DNA from: Arthrobacter sp. MSA 4-2 | Lineage (GTDB): Bacteria > Actinomycetota > Actinomycetes > Actinomycetales > Micrococcaceae | DNA length: 64,000 bases | NCBI RefSeq assembly: GCF_016405885.1 | Contig: NZ_JAEKGC010000002.1 | Coordinates: 304,093-368,092 of the forward strand | Direction of reading: 5' to 3' | In this document: in pieces, positions 55,264 to 62,918 of the stretch | Layout: the number at the start of each line of letters is the position of its first letter | Position numbering within the stretch: position 1 is the stretch's first letter | Notes under the pieces: generated by a model | Database searches by the model: none | Seen by the model: the letters and a program-made list of their open reading frames with translations, nothing else | What the model was told of the DNA's origin: nothing | Translations under genes and position numbers: made by a program

Positions 55264-57474
55264 CTAACCGCGTTCCAGGAAGGCTTCCTTTTCGGGATTG
55301 AGGTACAGCTCGATGGCGAGGGCGAGCCCGGGGTACTCCGTCAGGTCTGGATCGGCCAGCACGACGTCCTGCGCGTCCGCGCGGGCCTTTTCGATCAGGG
55401 CAGCATGCTGGATCACCTTGAGGAACCGCAGCGCCGAGTGGCCGCCGGACTGGGAGGCGCCGAGGATATTGCCCTCGCGCCGGAGTTCGAGGTCCTTCTG
55501 CGAGAGCTCGAACCCGTCAGTCGTCGAGGCGACGGCGGCCAGGCGCTCCCTGCTCGGATGGTCCGGCTCGAGCCGGGTGACCAGCAGGCAGGTTCCCGCG
55601 TGGCCTCCACGGCCCACCCGCCCACGCAGCTGGTGGAGCTGGGAGATGCCGAAACGGTCGGCGTCCATGATGACCATGAGCGTGGCGTTCGGTACGTCGA
55701 CGCCCACCTCGATGACGGTGGTGGCCACCAGCAGCTGGACGGCGCCGTCGTTGAAGCGGCCCATGACGTCGGCCTTGTCGGCCGGGTCCATGCGCCCGTG
55801 GAGCATCCCGATCGAGACCCCGCGCAGCTGGGGTGCCTCCTGGAGGGACTCGAAGAGTTCGGTGACGCTGGTGAGGTCCGACGGTGGAGCCGCAGCGCCT
55901 GCCGGCTGGTACAGCTCCAGCGCCGTGGGGTCGTCCTCCTGGCCCGCGGTGTCCCCGATCTTCGAGCACACGACGTAGACCTGCCGCCCGGCATCGATCT
56001 CCTCGCGGGCGCGCGACCAGATCCGGTCGATCCACGCAGGGTGCTCTGCCAGGCCCACCTCGTGGGTGGTGATGGGAGACCTGCCTGCGGGCAGCTCCGA
56101 GAGGGTCGACACCTCAAGGTCCCCAAAGACGGTCATGGCGACGGTGCGGGGAATCGGGGTGGCGGTCATGACGAGGACGTGGGGTGACGCGGAGGCCTTG
56201 GAGCGCAGGGAATCGCGCTGCTCCACACCGAAGCGGTGCTGCTCATCGACGACGATCAGGCCAAGGTCGAAGAACTGCACGTTCTCCGAAAGGAGCGCAT
56301 GGGTCCCGATGATGATGCCCGCCTCCCCCGAGGCGGCCTCCAGCATCGCGCGACGCCGCTGCGCGGTGGGAAGGGACCCGGTGAGCAGCACCACCCGGGT
56401 GCCGTCCGAGGCGCCGCCGAGCATCCCGCCCTCGGCCAGGGGGCCAAGCGTCCGTGTGATCGACTGGTAGTGCTGCGCGGCGAGGACCTCGGTGGGCGCG
56501 AGCAGCGCAGCCTGGCCCCCGGCGTCGATGACCTGGAGCATGGCCCGAAGCGCCACGAGGGTCTTGCCGGAACCGACTTCGCCCTGGAGGAGCCGGTTCA
56601 TCGGATGGTCCCGGGCCAGTTCCGCGGCGAGGGTGTCCCCCACCTCCTGCTGTCCCCGGGTGAGGGTGAATGGAAGTTTGGCATCGAACTGATCCAGCAG
56701 GCCGCCAGCCTGCGGCGGCCGGCTGGTGGCCTCCTCCCGGGCTGTGAGGGCCCGGCGGCGCACCAGGGCCGACTGGAGCACGAACGCCTCCTGGTAGCGG
56801 AAGCGGTGCTGGGCGCGGTAGGCCTCCTCGATGACGGTGGGCCGGTGGATCAGCTCGTACGCCTGGGGCAGGGTCATCAGCTTTTCCCTGCGGGCGACGG
56901 CCTCGGGTACCGGATCGTTGAGCTGTTCACTGTCGAAAGTGTCGAGGATCGTGCCCACCGCAAGAGCGATCCGTTCGCTGCCGACCTTCTCGGCGGCGGG
57001 ATAGACCGGGATGGGCTTGTTGATGTAGTCCGGGTTGTCGTCGTCCTCAAGCAGGACGTAGCGGGGATTGGTGAGGGAAAGCTTGCTGCGGTAGACCGTC
57101 ACCTTGCCCGAGAACATGGCGCGGACGCCCGGGCGCAGGTCCTTCTCGGCCTTATACCCGTTGAAGTAGGTGAGATTCATGCCGCCAAGGCGGCCGTCGG
57201 CGTCGTCCGTGATCACGACCTCAAGCAGCATCCCTTTGCGGGTGTGCATTCTCCGCGAGTTGGCCGACTGGACCCGTGCGATGAGGGTGACCTCCTCGTC
57301 GACGGGCACGTCGGCGATGGGGGTGAGTTCGCCGCGCTTCAAGTAGTTGCGCGGGAAGTGGTTGAGCAGCTGGCCCACGGTGAAGAGGTTGAGGTGTTTC
57401 GCCAGCAGCTTGGCCAGCGACCCAAGGCGACGATCCAGCGGAACATCGAATTCCGCCTGCACCCTACTGTCCAT
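55264..57474 (-). CDS. recG: ATP-dependent DNA helicase RecG
   Basis: A 736-residue helicase that regresses stalled forks. The N-terminal wedge/OB domain is followed by Walker A LLQGEVGSGKTLVAL, DEQH box VVDEQHRFGVEQR, TATPIPRT and the C-terminal QLRGRVGRGGHAG. The ATG at 57474 overlaps the DAK2 stop. It lies in the thiL-DAK2-recG-rsmD row. Confidence 0.97.
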   Translation of the reverse strand: MDSRVQAEFDVPLDRRLGSLAKLLAKHLNLFTVGQLLNHFPRNYLKRGELTPIADVPVDEEVTLIARVQSANSRRMHTRKGMLLEVVITDDADGRLGGMNLTYFNGYKAEKDLRPGVRAMFSGKVTVYRSKLSLTNPRYVLLEDDDNPDYINKPIPVYPAAEKVGSERIALAVGTILDTFDSEQLNDPVPEAVARREKLMTLPQAYELIHRPTVIEEAYRAQHRFRYQEAFVLQSALVRRRALTAREEATSRPPQAGGLLDQFDAKLPFTLTRGQQEVGDTLAAELARDHPMNRLLQGEVGSGKTLVALRAMLQVIDAGGQAALLAPTEVLAAQHYQSITRTLGPLAEGGMLGGASDGTRVVLLTGSLPTAQRRRAMLEAASGEAGIIIGTHALLSENVQFFDLGLIVVDEQHRFGVEQRDSLRSKASASPHVLVMTATPIPRTVAMTVFGDLEVSTLSELPAGRSPITTHEVGLAEHPAWIDRIWSRAREEIDAGRQVYVVCSKIGDTAGQEDDPTALELYQPAGAAAPPSDLTSVTELFESLQEAPQLRGVSIGMLHGRMDPADKADVMGRFNDGAVQLLVATTVIEVGVDVPNATLMVIMDADRFGISQLHQLRGRVGRGGHAGTCLLVTRLEPDHPSRERLAAVASTTDGFELSQKDLELRREGNILGASQSGGHSALRFLKVIQHAALIEKARADAQDVVLADPDLTEYPGLALAIELYLNPEKEAFLERG

Positions 57475-58426
57475 GGCCCTCAAGGACCGGCGCTCCGGCG
57501 GCGTCGTCGTCCGATGAGGAGAGCTGGGTGAGCGAGATGTTGTCGGGGTTTCCGGCCTCGTGGATCAGCTTGAGGGCGGGCTCAGGATCGACGACGTGCA
57601 CGTGGACTCGCCACCGGTAGCCCTCCTCGACCTCGGTGACGGCGCTCATGATGACGGAGTCGCCCAGCTCGTCGAGATGCAGCCGGAGCGTGGCGGCGTC
57701 GAGCGGACTGAGGTTCATCGTGAACATGATCTCCACCCCGTCAGTGTCCGCTCCGCGGTGGATGTGGGGTGCCTGGATGTTGTAGCCGTGGAGTCCGTCG
57801 AGCAACTCGTCCTGCAGTTCCTCGCCCAGGGACGCGGCGCGCAGGGCGTCGAGGATGAGCAGGAAGCCCACGCCTCCGGCGTCGACCACGTGCGCCTCGG
57901 TGAGGGCTCCGAGCTGACTTTCGGTATCGACCACGGCTGCGAGTGCACACTCGACGGCGGCCTGCAGGGTCAGGGCGAGCGCGTGGTTGCTCTCGTCGGT
58001 CTCATGCTCGCCTGCGGTCTTCGCCGCTCCGTGGGCTGCGGCCTCAAGCACGGAGAGCATCGTGCCGGGCACGGGGTCACTCAAGGCGGACCAGCTGCGG
58101 ATCTGCGCGCGGTGCATCGCGGCGGCGAGGAGGCGGGAGGTGAGCCGGGTGGTTCCCTTCAGCGGCTCAGCGATGGCACTGAGGAAGACGGCGATGAGGG
58201 TGCCGGAGTTGCCCCGGGCATCCTCCATGGCGGCCCGGCCTGCGATGGCCAGCAGCTCGCCGAGGTCGGTGGTTTCGGCGTCGTGCACCGCCCGGGCTGC
58301 AGCGCACACGGTGAGGTACAGGTTCGTGCCGGTATCGCCGTCTGCGACCGGGAAGATATTGATGGCGTTGAGGCGGTCGCTGTGATTGCCGAGGGACTCT
58401 TCGGCGTTGCTTAACCATCGCTTCAT
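57464..58426 (-). CDS. DAK2-domain protein (FakA-like, short form)
   Basis: A 320-residue protein with an N-terminal DAK2 kinase domain: FPVADGDTGTNLY is the Mg-ATP site and ARGNSGTLIAVFLSA follows. The second half resembles the FakA middle domain, including VHVHVVDPEP. The FakA C-terminal acyl-protein-binding domain seems absent; typical FakA is about 550 residues. The ATG at 58426 is used; a TTG at 58459 is possible. It lies between thiL and recG. Confidence 0.88.
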   Translation of the reverse strand: MKRWLSNAEESLGNHSDRLNAINIFPVADGDTGTNLYLTVCAAARAVHDAETTDLGELLAIAGRAAMEDARGNSGTLIAVFLSAIAEPLKGTTRLTSRLLAAAMHRAQIRSWSALSDPVPGTMLSVLEAAAHGAAKTAGEHETDESNHALALTLQAAVECALAAVVDTESQLGALTEAHVVDAGGVGFLLILDALRAASLGEELQDELLDGLHGYNIQAPHIHRGADTDGVEIMFTMNLSPLDAATLRLHLDELGDSVIMSAVTEVEEGYRWRVHVHVVDPEPALKLIHEAGNPDNISLTQLSSSDDDAAGAPVLEGHGQ

Positions 58427-58448
58427 CGCTGTCGCGTTCGCGGTGATC

Positions 58449-59441
58449 TTAGTGTGCAAAGTGATCCCATCCGATCGAAGCCGGAGCCTGCGACCCAACC
58501 GTCACACGGGGCGTCCCTGCCGATATTGAGCCTACCGCAGTAAAACCGGAAGGAAGCGTAATTTCCGGGCCGAAGACCGCGAGCAAACCGTGATCCTCGC
58601 CTCCCCCGAGTACCCATTCCAGGGGATTTTTTCCGAGCAGTTGCCCCGCGGTTCGAAGGGGTTCGGTGAGCTCGCGCAGCACCTCCGGGTCGAAGTCGAT
58701 GGCGACCGAACTGGCCTTGGCAATCCGGCCGGCGTCGCGGATGAGGCCATCGGAAATATCGAGCATGGCACGGGCACCGGCCCGCGCAGCCTCCGGCCCG
58801 GCTGCCAGGGGCGGCTCCGGGCGGCACTGGGTGGCGATGAGGCCCAGCTCCTCCTCGCCCAGGTCTTCGAGTGCGGTTCCGGATTCGAGCAGGGCAAGGC
58901 CGGCGGCGGCCCGGCCTGCGGTCCCCGCGAGCGCGACGACATCGCCGGGTTGGGCGCCCGAGCGCAGGACCGGGGCGCGGCCCTCAAGCGTGCCCGTCAC
59001 CGCCGCCGTGACCACGACTTCGGTGCCGCCGCCCAGGTCCCCGCCGATCACGCCGCAGCCGGTAGCCCCCAGCTGGTCGATCGCGTCGGTCAGGCCGTCG
59101 GCGAGGGCCTCGACCCACTCCACTGCAATGCCGGCGGGCAGGGTGAGGCTGACCACCAGGGAGGTCGCCCGGGCGCCCATGGCGTTGATGTCGCTGAGGT
59201 TTTGGGCGGCACACTTCCAGCCGACGTCGTACCCGGTCGTCGCGAAGCCATTTTCGCGCAGCAGGCGGAAGTCCTTGTCCTGGACCAGGGTGTCGATGGA
59301 GATCACGGTGCGCCCGTCGGGGGCGGCGAGGACGGCCGCGTCATCGCCGGGGCCCACCAATGCTGCTTCCGCCCGCGCGAGGCGCGGGAAGATGCGTTCA
59401 AGCAGGGCGGACTCGCTCAACTCTCCAACTGTAAGTGGCAC
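58449..59441 (-). CDS. thiL: Thiamine-monophosphate kinase
   Basis: A 330-residue kinase of thiamine diphosphate synthesis. GPGDDAAVL, SIDTLVQDKDF, VGWKCAAQNLSDINAMGA, LDISDGL and LGGGEDHGLL are present. The product, ThDP, is the cofactor of AceE encoded in this window, though the genes are distant. Its stop is 23 nt before the DAK2 ATG. Confidence 0.95.
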   Translation of the reverse strand: MPLTVGELSESALLERIFPRLARAEAALVGPGDDAAVLAAPDGRTVISIDTLVQDKDFRLLRENGFATTGYDVGWKCAAQNLSDINAMGARATSLVVSLTLPAGIAVEWVEALADGLTDAIDQLGATGCGVIGGDLGGGTEVVVTAAVTGTLEGRAPVLRSGAQPGDVVALAGTAGRAAAGLALLESGTALEDLGEEELGLIATQCRPEPPLAAGPEAARAGARAMLDISDGLIRDAGRIAKASSVAIDFDPEVLRELTEPLRTAGQLLGKNPLEWVLGGGEDHGLLAVFGPEITLPSGFTAVGSISAGTPRVTVGSQAPASIGWDHFAH

Positions 59442-59518
59442 TGTTCCACCGTAAGGGGTGATGGTGACGATTCCGTGAATGGGTATCAGATGGCAGATGG
59501 GCCGAAGCAGGTCATCCC

Positions 59519-60559
59519 CTACTGCGGCGATTCGGAGAAGAGCGGGAGCGACTCCAGCGAGTCCTTGCTGAGCGCTTCAGCCACCTGGGCGATCCCGGCT
59601 TCATCCTTAACCACGATCGACTGCCCGTCGGCCGAGGTCCCAGTTCCCAGGGTCGGGAGGGTAGAGAAGTGCACGTCTCCCGAACGGACGTTGCGCAGTG
59701 ACACCGCGAGGCTACCGATGGTCGCCGCATCGAGGTCTTCGTCAATGCTGACGTAGGGAGAGATCTTGGATACGACGTTCGCGACTTTTCCAGGATCGGT
59801 CAACGTGTCGGCGCTGAGGACTTCACCGAGCACTGCCTTCACAAACACCTGCTGATTCCTCACGCGCTGGTAATCACCGTCGGAGAAGGCGTACCGTTCG
59901 CGGACGAACTTCAGGGCAGACTCACCCTGGAGCCTGATCAGGCCTTGGGCGAAGAACTCGCCGTCGGCACCGCTGGATTGAAAGGCTGCGGGGTTGTTGA
60001 CCTCAACGCCGCCCAGCGCATCGGTCAAGCCCTTGAATCCCTCGAAGTCGATGATTGCTACGTGGTCAACGGGAGCATCGAAAAGGTTTTCGACCGTCTG
60101 CACCACGAGGGGAATGCCCCCTAGGGAAATCGCCGCATTGATCTTGTTTTCACCGTGGCCCGGAATCTCCGTCCACGTGTCGCGCAGAATCGACATGACG
60201 AAAATTTCCTCACGGTCCACAGGGATGTGCATCAGCATCATCGTGTCCGAGCGGCTGTCCGAACCTGCTTCGCCCGGGGAGTCGGCCGCGGCGCGGGCGT
60301 CGCTGCCGAGGAGCAGGACGTTAAGGGATCCCTCCGCCGCTGGCTCCAGCGCAGGCCGATCACCGCTGGGAAAGGCGGTTCCTATGGTCGTAGTCTTCGA
60401 GTTGAAGGTATTTGCAAGATTGAAGACGTACGCGCCAGCAACGATCGAAGCGACCACTACGAACGCGGTCATTATCAGCAGAGTCGTCCGCACAGGGTGC
60501 TTCTTTTTCGGCCGAACCCTCGAACTGGCAGGCTCATCCTCATAGTCGTACTCGGACAC
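59519..60559 (-). CDS. LytR-CpsA-Psr (LCP) family cell-wall protein
   Basis: A 346-residue membrane-anchored phosphotransferase. One N-terminal helix (about 25-45) follows a charged tail. LCP motifs are NVLLLGSDAR, DSRSDTMMLMHIP, SILRDTWTEIPGHGENKINAAISLGG and RNQQVFVKA. These enzymes attach teichoic acid or sugar polymers to peptidoglycan. GTG at 60559 is chosen with AGGGGA 6 nt upstream; an ATG 5 codons earlier is an option. Confidence 0.9.
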   Translation of the reverse strand: MSEYDYEDEPASSRVRPKKKHPVRTTLLIMTAFVVVASIVAGAYVFNLANTFNSKTTTIGTAFPSGDRPALEPAAEGSLNVLLLGSDARAAADSPGEAGSDSRSDTMMLMHIPVDREEIFVMSILRDTWTEIPGHGENKINAAISLGGIPLVVQTVENLFDAPVDHVAIIDFEGFKGLTDALGGVEVNNPAAFQSSGADGEFFAQGLIRLQGESALKFVRERYAFSDGDYQRVRNQQVFVKAVLGEVLSADTLTDPGKVANVVSKISPYVSIDEDLDAATIGSLAVSLRNVRSGDVHFSTLPTLGTGTSADGQSIVVKDEAGIAQVAEALSKDSLESLPLFSESPQ

Positions 60560-60638
60560 CGCACATCCCCTCATCCTTAGCCAGTGAGCCTTATGCGGTC
60601 ACGGTCCTAGTAGATGCTGTGCCGGCTCAGCGTAGGCC

Positions 60639-61295
60639 TCAGGACCCCGCCCGGCGCCGTCGCACTCCGACGACGATCGTCGCGATCGCCGCGAGCAGCA
60701 CCAGCGCTCCGACCGCCCACACCAGGGGTGCGCGCGATGAGGCGAGCTCCGCCTCCACCGCTTCGGCCGAAGCCGACGGGGTCGGCCGGCTCGTCGGTGT
60801 TTCCGTAGGCGTCGGGGAGGTCGACGGCGCAGGCGCCTCAACCGTCGGGGCAGGAGGAGAAGGCGTGGCCGGGGCGGGTGTCTTGGACGGGGACGGGGTC
60901 GGCGTTGCTGACGGCTTCGGCGTCGGCGTCGGTTCCGGCGAGGCAGGCGCTTCATGATCGACCTCGGTCACCTTGCCGGTGGTCTTGTCATACAGCAGGT
61001 TCGTGTAGATCAGTGATCCCGGAAGCAGCAGATATCCGGTGGTCGGCTCGATCAGGTATCCGGTGGGCGGATGGATCAGATAGCCCGTGTAGCTGTCGAT
61101 GGCGAACCCGGTGGCCGGGTCGATTGCCGGCGATGGGTTCGGTGCGGGAACCGGTGGGGCAGGCTCATGAAACTGGCCGTTGGGCGGTGGCTGCTGCTGG
61201 GAGGTTGCCAGGACGGGGTTGACCCCCGCCACTGCCAGCAGTCCGAGTGTGAGGGCTGCTGTCGCTGAACGACGGATAACTGATTGTGAGACCAT
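60639..61295 (-). CDS. Surface protein with four TG[YF]-octapeptide repeats and C-terminal membrane anchor
   Basis: A 218-residue exported protein. The signal peptide ends near ALA at residue 30. Residues 59-90 are four 8-residue repeats: DPATGFAI, DSYTGYLI, HPPTGYLI, EPTTGYLL. A Pro/Thr/Ser/Ala-rich wall-spanning region (about 117-178) follows, then a membrane helix (190-210) with VRRRRAGS at the end. No LPxTG motif is present, so anchoring is by the helix. GGGAA is 5 nt before the ATG. Function unknown. Confidence 0.8.
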   Translation of the reverse strand: MVSQSVIRRSATAALTLGLLAVAGVNPVLATSQQQPPPNGQFHEPAPPVPAPNPSPAIDPATGFAIDSYTGYLIHPPTGYLIEPTTGYLLLPGSLIYTNLLYDKTTGKVTEVDHEAPASPEPTPTPKPSATPTPSPSKTPAPATPSPPAPTVEAPAPSTSPTPTETPTSRPTPSASAEAVEAELASSRAPLVWAVGALVLLAAIATIVVGVRRRRAGS

Positions 61296-61442
61296 CTGAC
61301 TTCCCTGATCGCTTGGACGGGCCCGCCGTTGCCGTGCCGGAACCGGTGGCGCCGTCCGTCCCTGAACGAAGCCTACTGCCCGGCGGTCGCGGGCCGGGGC
61401 CGCCGTGCCGCGTGTCGGTGAAGGAGCTACTAGGGTTGAAGC

Positions 61443-61931
61443 ATGCCTTCTCTTACCCGGTTCCTTCGCAGTGCGGTGCCGCTTGCGGCGGTGCTCGTGG
61501 GAACGGCTGCCTGCGCCCCCGTTGTCGATGTCGATCCCGCCGCCGACGCCCAGAACCCTGCGTGCGCCGAGGTGATGGTCGCCCTGCCCCCGGAGGTTGC
61601 CGAACACTCGCAGCGGGAGACCAACAGCCAGGCAACTTCCGCCTGGGGCGACCCGTCAAAGGTGGTGCTGCGCTGCGGCGTCGAAGTTCCCGGGCCCACC
61701 ACTGATGCCTGCGTCTCGGTCAACGACATCGACTGGGTGCTCAGCGAGGGCGAGACCGCATGGACCGCCACCACCTACGGGCGCGAGCCCGCCGTCGAGG
61801 TTCTTTTCAACCCCGAGGAGGTCGCTTCAAGCACGGTCCTTGTGCAACTAGGCGACCCCGTGTCCAAAATTGACCAGACGCGGAAGTGCATCAGCATTTC
61901 CGACCAACTCGACCTGCCGGCTGACGGCTGA
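61443..61931 (+). CDS. DUF3515 family lipoprotein
   Basis: A 162-residue lipoprotein with signal peptide and lipobox ending at Cys24 (GTAAC). The rest matches DUF3515: ACAEVMVALPPEVAEH, WGDPSKVVLRCGVEVPGPTTDAC and CISISDQLDLP. DUF3515 genes often lie near thiL in actinobacteria, as here. Function is unknown. It is divergent from the TGY-repeat gene and followed 9 nt later by the SMP-30 gene. Confidence 0.88.
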   Translation: MPSLTRFLRSAVPLAAVLVGTAACAPVVDVDPAADAQNPACAEVMVALPPEVAEHSQRETNSQATSAWGDPSKVVLRCGVEVPGPTTDACVSVNDIDWVLSEGETAWTATTYGREPAVEVLFNPEEVASSTVLVQLGDPVSKIDQTRKCISISDQLDLPADG

Positions 61932-61940
61932 GGATGACGG

Positions 61941-62804
61941 ATGGCGATGAAGGCCGAACAGCTCACTGAGCCCTGCACCTACCACGGCGAGGGAGCCTAT
62001 TGGGACGCCCTACGCCGGTCGCTGTTGTTCGTCGACATGTTGGCTGGCGACGTGCTCGTACGGAGCGCCGACGGCTCTCTGGCGCGCCACTCGGTCGACG
62101 CGAAGGTGGCGGCGGTGATCCGTGGGCGCAGGTCCGGAGGGTACGTCATCGGCGTGGAGAAGGGGTTTGCCTTCGCGGATGCGGACTTCACCAAGGTCAC
62201 CCCGGGCCCGACCGCCTTCGATGACCCGGCAATCCGGATGAACGAAGGCGGCTGCGACCCCCGCGGCCGCTTCCTCTGCGGCTCGATGGCGTGGGAGGGC
62301 GACTTCGGGGCCGGCACCCTGTTCAGTCTTGACTCGGACCACTCCATCTCGACGGTGCTGCGCGGAGTCTCTACCTCAAATGGACTGCACTGGAATCCGG
62401 TGGGTGACACCGCGTTTTATTCGGACACGCCCACCCAGCGCATCGACTCCCTGGATTACGACCTCGACACGGGCCGGATCACCGGCCGGCGCACCTTCGC
62501 CGAAGTTGACCCAGAGCTGGGCTCCCCCGACGGCATGGCCATCGATGCGGACGGCGGGCTGTGGGTGGCCCTCTACGGCGGCTCGGCCGTGGCGCATTAC
62601 GACTCCGACGGCGTTCTTCGTGGGACGGTCGAGGTCGCTGCGTCCCAGGTGACGTCCTGTGCGTTCGGCGGGGACGACCTCGGCACCCTCTACATCACGA
62701 CGTCGCGCCAGAACCTTGAGCCTGGCGCCGAGCCCGCGGCGGGTGCGCTTTTCGCGGTGGAACCCGGTGTGAAGGGTGCACCTCTGCCTCTCTTCTCCGG
62801 CTAG
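61941..62804 (+). CDS. SMP-30/gluconolactonase/LRE family protein
   Basis: A 287-residue six-bladed beta-propeller hydrolase. Metal ligands are seen in EGAYWD (Glu17), STSNGLHWNP (Asn) and SPDGMAIDADGGLWVA (Asp); NEGGCDPRGRF is the substrate-side motif. It opens a sugar lactone, perhaps gluconolactone; the exact lactone is not known. It links in theme with zwf but is far from it. It lies 9 nt after the DUF3515 gene. Confidence 0.9.
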   Translation: MAMKAEQLTEPCTYHGEGAYWDALRRSLLFVDMLAGDVLVRSADGSLARHSVDAKVAAVIRGRRSGGYVIGVEKGFAFADADFTKVTPGPTAFDDPAIRMNEGGCDPRGRFLCGSMAWEGDFGAGTLFSLDSDHSISTVLRGVSTSNGLHWNPVGDTAFYSDTPTQRIDSLDYDLDTGRITGRRTFAEVDPELGSPDGMAIDADGGLWVALYGGSAVAHYDSDGVLRGTVEVAASQVTSCAFGGDDLGTLYITTSRQNLEPGAEPAAGALFAVEPGVKGAPLPLFSG

Positions 62805-62884
62805 TTTTCCGGCGGTTTCCTTTGCATATTTCGTGCTGCTTTCCCGCTGGTTTCCCGGGTGGTTTTCCGGTTGGTTTTCCGGCC
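62803..62884 (+). repeat. Short GGTTTTCC repeats before the DUF222/HNH gene
   Basis: AGTTTTCCGGC and GGTTTCC (62803-62820), then four adjoining units of 11-12 bp at 62838-62884: GCTTTCCCGCT, GGTTTCCCGGGT, GGTTTTCCGGTT, GGTTTTCCGGCC. They lie just before the DUF222 gene. Slippage-prone low-complexity DNA or a regulatory array are both possible. Confidence 0.55.
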
Positions 62885-62918
62885 GAGGAATGTCAGAGGT
62901 GGGTGAGATCCTTGGGTC

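Noticed and set aside
58426..58498. Upstream extension of the DAK2 protein (MGRRLRLRSDG...)
   Set aside because: It lies inside thiL, has no ribosome site, and the family begins at MKRWL.
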